Below, piece after piece: positions 22,155 to 33,553 of a stretch of DNA of 64,000 nt. Both the position numbers and the translations under genes were made by a program. Position 1 is the first letter of the stretch; each line of letters begins with the position of its first letter. Under the pieces are notes generated by a model. It was given only the letters and a program-made list of their open reading frames with translations. It was not told the origin of the DNA and ran no database searches. Location of the stretch: NCBI GenBank assembly GCA_038030265.1, contig CM075939.1:48155253-48219252 (forward strand), read 5' to 3'. This DNA is from Corythucha ciliata. Lineage: Eukaryota; Arthropoda; Insecta; Hemiptera; Tingidae.

Positions 22155-24600
22155 CTCGGAACTCAAAACAAGTTAAGAAGGGCAGGTTTTTAATTTAAAG
22201 ATTAATTTCTTTATTTTCAGCCTCCCCACTCCCTCGAATTCACAGTTGTGACTAGGGTGGTGCGGTGAGGAGGGGAGTCATCCCTTAAATGTCAGTAGAT
22301 AGGGTCATCTAAACTCAATTAATTGTCGGACGCATTAAGAAAAAATGGCTATATGTTTCTTCAACATCGTGGAAAACCCACCAAGTAGTTGACTGGGGCA
22401 ACCCTAGGAAGATGAAATCTTGCCTTTTACTGACGAATGCGAATAATGTTAAGGTTTTAGATCCACCAGACATAATCATGAAAATTGCCACTCCAAACAA
22501 CACATTGTCCAATTTTAGCGTCGAATTTGCGTTCTTCTTTATTATATCCACGAATTTGTGTTTCACGCACATATAACCATAAAATAGCGTTTGTAACCCG
22601 CGGATTCGAAAATGTCCCAGATTTTTACAATTAGCCGAGATATGTAGCACTTTTTCGTTAATTAGCGATTTTTCTTAATTTCATGCGTGAATTGGCGATT
22701 TTCCCCCATTTTTGCCGCGAATGAACAGTTTTAATCAGTAGCTGTAAATCAGAGCTTTTTCTTGTTTATATCCCTGAATTAACGCTTTTTCTCTATTTTG
22801 ACCGTGAATTAGCTATTTTCCATCATCATTTAAGCTGCTAATTTGATATTTTGGGCATGACTCAATAACAACACATTCGAGTTTTGTTTTAATTTTAGCC
22901 GTAAAATGACGCAAATGAGCGATTATTATTTCCATTATTGGTTTGCAAGTTGCGTCGAGTAATCGTGAATACGCGATTTTTCGCAGTTTTAGTCACAAGA
23001 AGAGCAAATAGGTGTGCCTTCACAATTTAGCCATTCAGACACCTAAAAAAAAAAACGGGAGTCAGCGTGTTCTGAACCAAAATCCTCGTTTTTCCGCCGC
23101 TGAAATTTTCAGGAAACGCCAATATTCTTATGGCTATAATTGCGAAAAGGCGCTCATTCGTGATGGCTATAAGATTAAGAAAATGGTTCAATTCGCTGTT
23201 TCTGATGCAACTTCCAAACAAAAAGTGAGAAAAAAAAGCTAATGCTAGCAGGTATTTGGGCACATCCGCGACTGAAATTGAGGGTAGCGCTAATTCATGC
23301 TAAAGGTGACCCTGGGACCTATACGTGAGACGGAAGCCGCGCGATTTTAGCAGGTAGAGTGGTTTCAGCGTTTGTAATAGTGAGCGTGCGATTTTTATCG
23401 AAAAAGCACAAATAGAACACTAAAGTCGTTTTGCTCTGGCTTATTACGCTATTTACGCTTATTAACGCTAAAATCGCGTAACTCCCGCTGACGGAGTACG
23501 GGGCTTGGAGAAACATCGCTGATTTCAGGCTAGAATTGAGAAAATCACTAAATACGGCTAAAATTGAGGAACTCGCGGAGTGCACAGCTCGATAGGAATA
23601 TGACATTCTTGGTTCAAATTAAGTGAAAAACATTTTCTTCCTCTTCATATTCATCCCCTTCTTCTAGCTCGATTTGACTTATTCTTGCCCTCCCCCACAT
23701 CTGATATTTTGCCGCCCAGGGCTATAGCCCCGGTAGTCCCCCGCCGTGATCCGGCCCTACCCTGAAAGCAGCCCCACCCTTCTGTCTAGAACTCGTGTTT
23801 GTTCTCAATTTGCGCTTTTTTTCAATTTAAAGCCGCAAATTAGAGCTTTTTCTCAATTTTAGCCCGCGGATTCGCGCTTTAACTAAATCTTCCGTCCTCC
23901 TCCGGAAAGGTTGCCATTCCGGTCTTATGTCAAAATATACTATTTCTGAAATGTTTGACATTAACTATTATCGCTTTCACTCATTTTATCTGTGAATTAG
24001 CACACTTTTTTCCACTGTAGCCACGACGATGCCTCGAGTCTTTTAGCCGTGTATGAGCGCCTTTTCTCTATTTTTGCCGTGGACTTGCCCCACGAGCGGA
24101 CAGAACCGTTTTTCCTTTCTTTCTTTCTTTCTTTTTTCAGCCGTAAAATAGGCGGACTGCGAATTAACTACTTTTTTCAAAGTTTCGGTCAGGACGTTTA
24201 TAAGAAGAAACAGCGAATTGGTTCGTTTTATCCAATTTAATCCGCGAATGAGCACTTTTCCTGATTTTATTTACGAATTAACGTTTATTCTTAATTTCAG
24301 CGACGAATAAGAACCTTTTTTTCAATTTGATGTCAAGAACGAGCGCTTTTTCGCAATTTTAGCCATCAGTATAGGGGGTTTTCTAAACTTTCAGCAGCGT
24401 ACTTGCCCCTAAGAGCAGCCACCTAAGGAAGATTGCTTCGTAGGCTTTCTCCAAGAAGAGTGCTCGGGGATCTCGATACCAACGACAAGACAAAACGGTC
24501 TGTTCTCGGCACTGACGATACGTTATAGAGAGGGATTCTGGCCGTTGAAGGAAAAAACGGAACGAAAATCTCGTTCCCACATCCATGAGCATACAATACG
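22155..24600. repeat. Motif arrays, mostly reverse orientation
   Basis: Reverse arrays at about 22,490-23,010 and 23,790-24,390. Forward units at 23,060-23,300 and 23,525-23,580. A (TTTC)n tract lies at 24,116-24,136. No gene supported. Confidence 0.75.
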
Positions 24601-24672
24601 TAGTTTAAGACTTTCGGGGGCCCGGGAGGTATAGGCTCTCCTCGCTCCTATACCTCGGTACGCTACTGCCTG
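24595..24672. repeat. Copy of the ACGCTACTG-ending dispersed family
   Basis: TTTCGGGGGCCCGGG through CCTCGGTACGCTACTG matches ends at 9,570-9,677, 46,375-46,480 and 56,100-56,187. Confidence 0.6.
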
Positions 24673-24719
24673 AACGTTTGAGCCCTAAAAACCGGCTGTA
24701 TGTGTACAAAGGGGGAGTC

Positions 24720-25350
24720 TTAGGAATTATTTGGGCTTTTCAATTTAAAAAAAAAAAAAAACTGGACGACTTCAGGCATCTGGAAATCAAAATAAATACC
24801 ATGAAAGCACTTCGAGCTATGGGAAGATGCACAAGAAAGTGGTCTAAGCCCCAAAACCCCCTCCCCCGAACACAACCCCTCACCCAAGCCGTTCCATTCA
24901 CCTGAATCCACCGATGAGCAAACTGCACGGTGAAAATGTGACCGTAAAAAAGAACATCGTTAAACAACAGCCCATGAAGGTTGACGTAATTTTTCGTTAA
25001 AAAATAAATAAAACTGTTCAAACACTCCTCAACAAAGATGTGGCCTTTAATGTAAAAAAAAAAGGAAAAACACACAAAAACAAAAAGTTACGCCAGGGCT
25101 GTGAGAATCGAGGGCATTTATTCGCTAAAAAACGCCGCCAATCGCTTCTTTTTTTTTGCCTCCACCTGCCACGGAATTGAGACCATTTTGAAATGTCTCA
25201 AGGAAAGCCAGTGGTTTTTGCGAACGAAGGAGAAGCACAAAATATTGGAAGGGCGGCATGCAGGGCAATAAAATTTCCAAGTACATTTTAGTTAAAACCT
25301 TCGTTTTAACCGTCTCAGTGTACCCAATAAGATGGACATGAATGCGATAA
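24720..25350 (-). CDS. Candidate gene fragment, two phase-compatible exons plus possible terminal exon, unrecognised
   Basis: The best exon is 24,902-25,044. The acceptor is TTTACATTAAAG and the donor CAG|GTGAATG. It encodes HIFVEECLNSFIYFLTKN followed by YVNLHGLLFNDVLFYGHIF and TVQFAHRWIQ. An upstream frame (about 25,154-25,330) encodes MYLEILLPCMPPFQYFVLLL then RSQKPLAFLETF and ends GCAG|GTGGAGG, which joins in phase. A downstream acceptor at about 24,780 continues MPEVVQ into a Phe run from a 15-T tract and stops at 24,720. I recognise no family. The stretch could be a membrane or hydrophobic-core protein. Confidence 0.35.
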
Positions 25351-27036
25351 AGTGAAAAATAAAAAATAAACGTGAGAGGGGAACCTTCACTCACTCACTC
25401 CCAAGAGGCAAGGATCCTCGTAAAAAATTCCCCGATTACTCACTGAGACTTTTAAAATAAGTTATAAACTATCGGGAATCCCTCTCCCCCCCCCACCTCC
25501 ACACCCTTCTAGACACCTCATTGCCTCTTAGCTCATAATATTAACACTCCTCAACTGCAACCCTCGGTGGCGGACAATGAGACCGCAGACCGAGCGTGTT
25601 TTTTAGCTATGAGCTGCTGCTGGCTGTGTTTATTCGTTACGAGCTGTTTAGAGGGAGAGAGAAAAAATACGAAAAAGGAAAGTTATTCGCTATTTTTTGC
25701 TCGTTTCACGGGGAAGAAAGTGTAAAAAAAAAACTGAAGGCAGCCGTGTTTTGTGTGTGTGAAAGGTCGGATGTTTGATTCATGGCTATTAATTAGCGCA
25801 TAATCTAAATATAGGCAGTGATTCGTTCTATAGTAAACTATTAATTCATTATAAGGGGTTAAGTGATAGGGTAGAGGGGAATGTTGTAGAATGCAGGAAT
25901 GTGCAACTCTATGTAGACATTTTGTTAATAAAAAAAAAAGGAAATCTATAAAAATCAAACCATTCCAGTTCTTATTTTTTAAACTGACTCGGTTGATTAA
26001 CTTTCCCTCGCATTCGCCCTTCCCTTTATTTAAATTGAAGACAATTTTAACTTGTAACAGACACCAGTCAATAACAATTATTTTGATTCATCGGACAATT
26101 AAGACGATGGATGGGAGGTAAAGTCGACATAATTCGCCGCGGAGCATCTGTCAATTTGCCCGAAAAAAACAAAAAAAAAACGTGAATACGACTCGTGAAA
26201 ACATTGATTTGCAATTTTAATTACGATACTTTCGGTTTTTGGTCTAATGCAAGTAGCGAATCTACACTGCGCTTTCTATTTCACCTACCCCACCCCCTTC
26301 TTGACCCGGCAAACTTTTCCAGGTGATGATTGAGGGGGTGGATTGTTTTTTTCTAATTTCAAGTGACTTTTAAAACTTTAAAAATCTAAGTGTTAAAAGC
26401 GAAATGAAAACTCACCCAATAGTGTCAATTTCATGGTGGTCTGGCGTAATAATTGTCGGGTATTTGTCGTTTTTTCACAATTTTTGGAGTTTTAAAACCT
26501 TCATCACGTCTTTCACCCCCCCAAAAATTCCACCAGTCACATGGCACGAGCACCTCTCTCAAGACGTTATCACTGGAATGTTCCGCGCGACCAGGGATGC
26601 AAAGGGGTCGGAGGACACGTTGAAAAAAAAACGCTAAGGATCGGGCGGCGAAAGTATTATGACAACGGTGTGTTTGAATTAAAGTTACGTTCTTTGAGTG
26701 GAATGAAGTTTTGAAAAAGAGAAAAAAAAAAAAAATCATTGGTGGGGTTGGTGAGAGAGGAGTGATGGTAAAGAGAAAGCAATGCAGCGTGGTTTGAAAG
26801 TGGGGAAGTCCTTGGAAAGGATGCGGGGAGGCTAATGAATAAAAGAATGGTACAAGGAAGTTCCTCAATGTCTTTAAGACTCAAAGCGCTATCTTCTGGA
26901 ATTCTGTTGTAGGCGTCAGCGTTTATTTGTCTATTTACAGCTTAATAATAGTAACGAAATTGAGTAGATAACAATAAAATAAATAAATGTATCACAGTTG
27001 AAAGTTCTAGTAATTGATCAGCGTGTATAGCAAGTG
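25351..27036. other. Mostly unassigned, possible isolated exons
   Basis: On the minus strand at about 25,563-25,643, after a pyrimidine-rich acceptor, an open stretch reads QQQLIAKKHARSAVSLSATE and could be an exon. At 26,412-26,430 (-) a Kozak-like CCACCATG is followed by MKLTLLG and a GTGAGT donor. Opposing frames at about 26,404-26,868 are open on both strands. I could not join these into a gene. Homopolymer A/T tracts are common. Confidence 0.3.
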
Positions 27037-27711
27037 TCACCAGGGTCTCCAAACCGGTTCAACTTGCTCCTGCCTGGTATAAACAATGAAAAATCACATT
27101 AAAACCAATCGAGGCCCTTTCTTCAAATCCTTAATTAACATCCTCACCTTTGTTTATGCGTCCCACTGTGAACGAGCGATAAAATCGGCTGACTCTGCGT
27201 CGACGGAAATAAAAATGAGACGAGAGCTTTTCTCTGGCGAAGCTCTAAATTTTCATAGGAGTCGATCAGAGTTTGAACGCGCTGTTCACACTCGCTCACA
27301 CCGCGAATGTAGGCACCGCTGTTTGAATCTTTCTGTATCAATCGTCGGACCAGGTCAAGAGTCTGTTCTAGAATGTCGGCCTTTTCTAATTTCGAGGGCC
27401 TTCCATTTGGCAGACACTGTAGAAAGGTAGTGCGTATAAGGGTTGAAATTAACAACGGATTGATCCCACTAAATTAATTAAACAATTACCTCTTTTTTGT
27501 CTTTCAGTAGTATTTTTTTCAACTCTTCTAAACATTCGTTGATTCGAGCCCTTCGCTTTTTTTCCATCAACGGTTTCCTTATCTGTTTTTTTTTTACATC
27601 AAATTTAAACGCTTGAACGATAGAGTTGGCGTGGTTGGGGGGGGGGGGGGCAATCGTTACCTTGCGACGCTCATTCGGCTCTTTCGGCATTTTATTCGCG
27701 CACATTTTCAT
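27037..27711 (-). CDS. Hes/Enhancer-of-split bHLH-Orange repressor, complete, 149 residues
   Basis: Four exons join in phase: 27,661-27,711, 27,490-27,582, 27,148-27,416 and 27,037-27,073. The basic region and helix 1 read RKPLMEKKRRARINECLEEL, with the Hes-specific proline. Helix 2 is KLEKADILEQTLDLVRRLI. The Orange domain begins YIRGVSECEQRVQTLI. The last exon encodes QEQVEPVWRPW and a stop, the Groucho-binding tetrapeptide. Proteins of this family are nuclear Notch-pathway transcriptional repressors that bind N/E boxes. The intron inside the basic region (27,583-27,660) sits where Hes genes commonly have one. ATG 27,711 is preferred because TATA-like boxes lie at 27,797 and beyond. An in-frame ATG at 27,786 would add 25 residues. 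The protein is short for the family. I cannot tell which paralogue it is. Confidence 0.93.
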
Positions 27712-27765
27712 CAATAAAGACTCCCGCACAATCTCAACTCTAAGCTTGAGGCTACGAAAAACTGT

Positions 27766-27871
27766 AGTGACCTTAAAGGGCTTCAATCAGGGCATACTTA
27801 TAGGGGTGGTTTACCCCTGAAGAGCATACTTATAGGGGTGGGGGTTGATGACACACGCATCTTCTTCCCAC
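27766..27871 (-). promoter_or_regulatory. Putative Hes promoter with duplicated TATA-like box
   Basis: An 18-bp direct repeat (27,792-27,809 and 27,824-27,841) contains TATAAG on the minus strand in both copies. An initiator-like TCACT lies at 27,766-27,770, about 30 bp below the nearer box. A GGTGGGAAG at about 27,864-27,872 resembles a Su(H)/CSL site (YGTGGGAA) with one mismatch, as expected for a Notch target. All are motif matches only. Confidence 0.45.
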
Positions 27872-28850
27872 CCCCTCTGCACCAGTATGGCAGTTTTGTG
27901 TATATCGTTAAAGAAAGTGAGAGAGACAGAGTGACTCAGGTAGTTTTAACAGTCAATGAAAGGTGCATAAACCTCTTCACAAAGGGATGGCTGTGTTGTA
28001 TTGGTCGTGAGGCTTTGGGTGGTGGGGGGAGGGTTTGGAAAAGAAAAGGGTGCCGTTTTCTCGTTATTTATTCACTGCAAAAAGGTTATCAGGTGTGCTC
28101 TTGGTGTACCGACAGTACGCAACGGGCGTTTTTTTTAAAAAGCCCATTGAGAAAAAACGACGTGGATTTCCGTTCGAAAACGATCGATTGTTCGTAGGGC
28201 ATGGTGGCAGTGCCGGCTTTAAGAGGAGGCGAGCCGGGCGACCGCCCAGGGGCGCCGTGTCCTAAAGGACGCGTCTTAGAAAAATGAGAGGGGAAAGGGC
28301 GATTACGTGCCGTTAGCGTGCGTGCTTTTAGCGCGCAATGAAAAAATCGTGTCTTTAGCGCGCATTCCCTGGGAGAACACCCTTGTCATAGTTGATGATC
28401 CTATTACTTTAATGCTTTCATAGGGCCAGAACTTTTTCTACCATGCCTCTACTTCTTCTGCGTCATATTTTTTTTCCCCTTCTTCTTACTTTTTTCTTGT
28501 TTCTACTACTTGTTACTCCCTAGAAAGTATGATACTTATGGAGCTAAGCCTTTAATTTTGGTCCCCTGAGACGTTTAACTGCGGTAATTCCAGTCCGTCA
28601 ATCTGGGCCCATCCATAATTACATATCGTCGAAAAGTTTATATCGTGAGGAAACTCACACAGGCCTGTAAAGCTGTAAACTGCCAAGTTGCAGTCCTCGC
28701 CACTAGCGCGAAGCCACCTTTTTTGGTCTAAGAAAAACGGACACGGACTGGAGTAGCTGGCGTACCCCTCCCCTCAACATAAGTCTTTCTTGCGCAGGGG
28801 CCTGAAGACATTTAAAAAAAAAAAATGTATTCAAACCAGCTAAAATCGGT
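27872..28850. other. Intergenic DNA with an old dispersed element
   Basis: Short frames without recognisable products. 28,304-28,440 is a repeat whose inverted copy is at about 31,985-32,105. 28,215-28,258 (GCCGGGCGACCGCCCAGGGG) resembles a transposon end. Confidence 0.45.
28304..28440 (+). repeat. TTAGCGCGC-rich dispersed repeat, copy 1
   Basis: Contains GTGCTTTTAGCGCGCAAT and ACACCCTTGTCA, both found in reverse complement at 31,985-32,105. Confidence 0.65.
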
Positions 28851-29690
28851 TATTAGTGCGGAAATTCAGCGAAATCCTTCTCTGAATTGGGCCACCCGCC
28901 CAGCGAAATCGTTTGCTGGCAATAAAATCTCCGAAATAGGTTCATAGATGTGTAATTTACCCCATAAAATTGACAATTTAAGGAAAAAATAGGCCATAGC
29001 TCAAATAAATGTGAGCTAATTACTGTACGTATTAACAATAATCACCGAAAGGATAAATTGCCGCTCGAGCCATAAGGCAAAATTAATTCACAAGCTGAGG
29101 GACCAAAAATAAAACTGTTGAGGACCATTTCTGTTTCAAATTGACAATTTTCATGAAATTCGCAACCAGCCTTATAAATGACAATTTTTCTCACAAAATT
29201 GGCAGTTTCCTCATTACAATGTTACTACTTTCATTAAAAACTGACAATTTCCTCACAAAATTGAAAATATTCTCTTAAAATTTAAAAAATTTCCATAAAC
29301 TTCACTATTATATTATAATATTGCAAATTTTCCCAGAAAATTGACAATTTTTGCTGCTAATTATTGACAATTTGCTTGGAAAAAACCAGTTACTTTCCTA
29401 ATAAAATTAACAATTTCCAGATACGATTTCCTTTTGAAATTCACAATTTCCTAATCAAACTGGCAATTTCTTTGTAAAATTGAAAATCACGAAAAACATG
29501 GAAGTAAAATAATAATTTTCTCATAAAATTGACATTTCCTTATAAAACGGACGATTTACTCATTGAACTGACACCATTGGAGCAGAAAATGTCCTCATTT
29601 GCGAGAATCAACACCATGTTGACAATTTCGTCGTGAAACCGAGAAGTTTTTCCAACGGAATAGACAATGTCATGATAAAATTACCTTTGG
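28851..29690. repeat. Third array family: AAAATTGACAATTTCCTCAT
   Basis: Units of AATTGACAATTT/TTTCCTCATAAAATTG recur every 20-30 bp from about 28,960 to 29,680. No coding potential. Confidence 0.75.
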
Positions 29691-31984
29691 TGAAGCGTTT
29701 GGTCTATTACTTTACCTTGAAAATGGGCGGCCTGTTCGTGAGTATTTTCCCGAAAGTTGCGTGTTGCCCACAATGCGGGGCATTTTAATGGTGTAAAATT
29801 TTTCCGCGGCTGCGGCCGTTTTGAAACAGTTTTTCTCCCGCATGCACATTATAATATGTGACGTTTCGCGTAAATTTTACCCCTTGGCGTGACTTTTCGC
29901 ATAATTTTTTTCGCGTATATACATTTATATTTCTCGGATTTATGACGCCGTCAAACCAATCTCGCCGGGTGACTCAATTCAGAGGCCGCGACCCTTTTAC
30001 TTGGCTTACCTGCTGGCAACAAAAATCTCCGAAATTGACTGTTCAGCAAGCAAAATCTGAGAAATTTATTTTACAACATGTCAAATCCGGGAGAAAGTTT
30101 TTCTTTTGCACGAAAAATTCGTGAAAATAGTGTTTTATCTTAATTTTAGCAGCGTAGTAGCGTCTATCCCGTGAACTGACGCGTTTTGTTTATTTTAGAC
30201 GACTTGACGTTTCCCGATTGTGTCAGCTGCATATTGGCAATTTTTACAATTTTTAACAGCGAACTAGCACTTTTTAAATTCAGGCTGAAAATTAACCTTT
30301 CTCTTATTGATTTTCTTAATGTTAGCCGCAAATTAGCGGGTTCTTCTACATTTTAGCACCGCATTAGCAATTTTGTTTTACTTTTCATTATTGAATAGTG
30401 CTTCCTCGCAGTTCTAGCCGCGAATCAGTGTTTTTTTGTTTTTTTAACGTCAAGCCATAAATTTGTCGTTTTTCTCAATATTAGCCAAATAGTTCCGCTC
30501 AGAAGGAGAGTATTTAAATTAGAAATACTAACAAACTCCGCGAATTTGTGATTTTCCTCAGTCGTAGCCGTAAATTAGCCCCTTGTTCTCAATTTTAGCA
30601 GCTTAGTAGCGTTTCTAACCTGTGAATTCACGAATTTTCTCATTTTTAGCCGCGAATTGGTGTTTTCCTCGATTTTAGCTGCAAATTAGACATTGTTTCC
30701 ATTTTTAGCAGGGGATAGCCCTCTCTCAAGTTGAGCTGAAAACTAGAGTTTTTTTCTTTACATATGCTGGGCTAATTAGTGAATTTCTCAATATTACAAT
30801 AATAGCTGAGTAGTTTTACATTTTAGTTCTACATTGGCATTTTTTCTTTCTATTTTTGCAATGGATTCGAGTTTTTTTGTTCAGTTTTTAGCATCAAACA
30901 AAAGCTATACGCATTCGCCTTTTTTTATTTTAAGCCGGGGCTTAGTGATTTTCCACAATTTCAGCTGAAAATTAGTGTTTTTCTTAATTTTAGCCACGCA
31001 AACTAGTGATTTTTGAAATTTTAGTCGCGTTTTGGCTTATTATTTCTCAATAATAAGTCTTTGTAATCGTATCGCAAAAAAATTTTTTTGACCCCCCCTC
31101 AAAATTTGTAGTTTTACGTTTCAAAGTGCGTAGAATCCAAATCTGCAATAAAAAAAAATGTCCGTCCGCCGTCCGGGCCATATCTTGCCCTAGGATTGCT
31201 CGAAAAAACTCGTTCTTTCGCACATAGACTCCATTTGGGGTCTAGTTGATCCTAACATCTGATCAGTTTGATCAAATAACCTCCTTGGGTTTTATGGGCC
31301 AAAAACGCGTCCAAAATGGGGATTTTCAAAGGATTTGGGGTCATAGGGGTGTGGGGTGTCGATTTTCATGTAATTTCAAGCCGGATTTGACTACATCCAT
31401 GAATAATAAACCCACAGTTGAAATAATAAGGCATTGTTCGATAATTCGCAGCGTTTTTCAAATATTTTAGCCCCGCACAAGCATTTTTTTTCTACTCTCT
31501 GCTGCTAGCGCTGTTTTTCAGTTTGACCCTACCCTAGAATCTTTCAGAAGCTACAGATTTGAGTCTTCACATTTCAGCCGCGAATTAGTGATTTTCTTCA
31601 TTCGTGTTCGCGAATTAGCGTACGGTCATCCGTGAATTATCGATTTTTCTCAATTTCAGCAGTAAAATAGCGTTTTCTGCTAATTTTGCAGTGAATTAGC
31701 ATCTATTCTTTTTCTTTATACGCGAACGTGCGATTTTTCGCAATTTCAGCTGTGATTTTGCAATTTTTGCCTAATTTTAACCCGAATAATTAGTGTTATT
31801 CTTGTCGATATTAGCCGCGTTTTTTTTGTTTTTTTTTTACTTGTACTGCCTTGTACACTTTGTGGCCTAGGTGTACTACATTAATTGAATTCAAATGAAT
31901 GAAATATGTACCTAATTTCTGTGCGGATGGTCTGTGCGGAGTTGAGAAAAAAAGAAGCTGAAACAGAACATGACGATAAAGAGG
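29691..31984. repeat. Reverse-orientation motif arrays with a unique insert
   Basis: Reverse units (TTCTCAATTTTAGCCGCGAA) at about 30,120-31,030 and 31,560-31,830. The insert at 31,080-31,440 is non-array sequence without a gene. 29,690-30,120 is unassigned. Confidence 0.65.
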
Positions 31985-32105
31985 GGGAAAATGCAAGTCT
32001 CTCTCAAGAAAGCAGTAATCGGATTAAGTTTGACAAGGGTGTTAATACAGGTAGTGCGCACTATTTTATTGCGCGCTAAAAGCACGCGCGCTAACAACAC
32101 GACAC
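31985..32105 (-). repeat. TTAGCGCGC-rich dispersed repeat, copy 2, inverted
   Basis: Reverse complement of the 28,304-28,440 repeat, about 3.6 kb away. Shared strings include GTGCTTTTAGCGCGCAAT and ACACCCTTGTCA. Confidence 0.65.
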
Positions 32106-32480
32106 CGTAAAAGGTGGACAGAACCCTCAATCCAGCCCCTGCCACATTCTCTCAATTTTAGCCATGAATTAGCCGATTTTTTTCTGCGAAACGCAAATTT
32201 ACATTTTTTTCAGATCTTATCTACGAAATAGCGTTTTCCCCCAATTTTATTCATGAATTAGTGGTTTTACTTACTTTTAGCTAATTCGCATTTGTTGTCT
32301 AATTCATTATTGAATTAGCTGTTTCTCTCAATTTTAGCAGTTAGTTTGAGTCGGACCTTGAACGAGTGAAGACCAGCTTTTCCCTTTACATAAAAACACA
32401 TTTCCCCTTTCCTTTTGCTTTTGTTGAGAAAGTTCAGTCTTAATAACTTTATTTTTTCAACGCTTCGGACGTCTGTTGAT
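32106..32480. repeat. Reverse motif units before the LINE
   Basis: Reverse array units at 32,145-32,340, then unique sequence into the LINE's 5' region. Confidence 0.5.
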
Positions 32481-32509
32481 CCGGTGTCCGGTCTTGGCAC
32501 GAGCGAAAT

Positions 32510-33547
32510 GGGCGATGATTCCGGTGGAGGTAGCCCCCAGATCGTCGATGAAAGGATGGACGATGGGACAGCTCACGTGAGTACCGAAGAAGTCGTAAGA
32601 GTATAGCCCAATATTACCGATCGAATGATCCGGGGCCTAATTTTTTACACGTCGTAAGTTTGGATAGCGATAAGAACGGTATTTCACGCATTCACCCAGT
32701 GGCCATAGGAAAACTTTTATTCGAAAAGTGCCAAGAAACTTCCGACAAAATACACACCCACGCAGTCGGTTTCCTTTTCAATCTGGGGGCAGTCCCTCCC
32801 TCCTTACGTTTCTATTCATCGGGTAATTTGCACAATCAGCCCATTAATACAAGGAGTGGTACAATGTTTGCAATGTCTAAGGTATGGACATTACAAAGAC
32901 CAATGTAAAAGCGCACCGAGATGCAGTAGTTTGAATCGGGGCTCGAAGATAAGAACTGTATTGAAACAATTGTAACATGCTTACATTGCAAGGGTCCGCA
33001 TTCTGCCAAAGAAAAAGCGCAATGTCCCCAATTCGAAAAGGAGAAAAAAATAAAACAAATAATGTCTGAGGCCAACATTTTTTACTTTGAGGCGAAAGAT
33101 AAGGTAGAGGGTAAATCATTTGCAGAACCTTTCAAAGCTCCCTTGATTTACAGTCATAAAGCATTTCCTGTTCTGAGTGCGGATATTTCCTCAAATTCGC
33201 GAAATTATGCATCAACGAGCTCATTACCTCGATCAACAAAAAGAATGCGCTCCCCTTCTCCTCCTAAGCAACTAGAAGCCTTCAATTTCTCGCCGCAGTT
33301 GAGCGACCATAATCTTTCTTTAAACAGAAAACAGGTAGAGGGTAGCTTAATCACCTCAAACCCTTATCATCCAAACAAATTAGAACGATGTAAGGCAGGA
33401 CTATTAAACGACGATATAGTAAGTATAGTTTTCTCCCTTTTCCGTACCATCGGGTACGGTAGCTCAAAATACACCGAAGACGATATCATTATATTACTCA
33501 GAGAAAAAACTGAAGGTATTGTTTCTAATAAACAGTACTCAAAATAA
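32510..33547 (+). pseudogene. LINE ORF1 (gag-like, CCHC zinc knuckles), frameshifted
   Basis: Pieces in different frames: 32,510-32,606; about 32,660-32,880, with ISRIHPVAIGKLLFEKCQ typical of Jockey-type ORF1; 32,880-33,060, with YGHYKDQC and CLHCKGPHSAKEKAQC zinc-knuckle remnants; and 33,062-33,547. The ORF1 product would bind LINE RNA. At least two frameshifts and an in-frame stop break it. Confidence 0.65.
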
Positions 33548-33553
33548 TCTTGG

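Noticed and set aside
26431..26868. Minus ORF containing CDWWNFWG, considered as a WRPW-like Hes C-terminus
   Set aside because: A true WRPW followed by a stop was found at 27,037-27,051, in phase with the Hes exons. This ORF is open on both strands and low-complexity.
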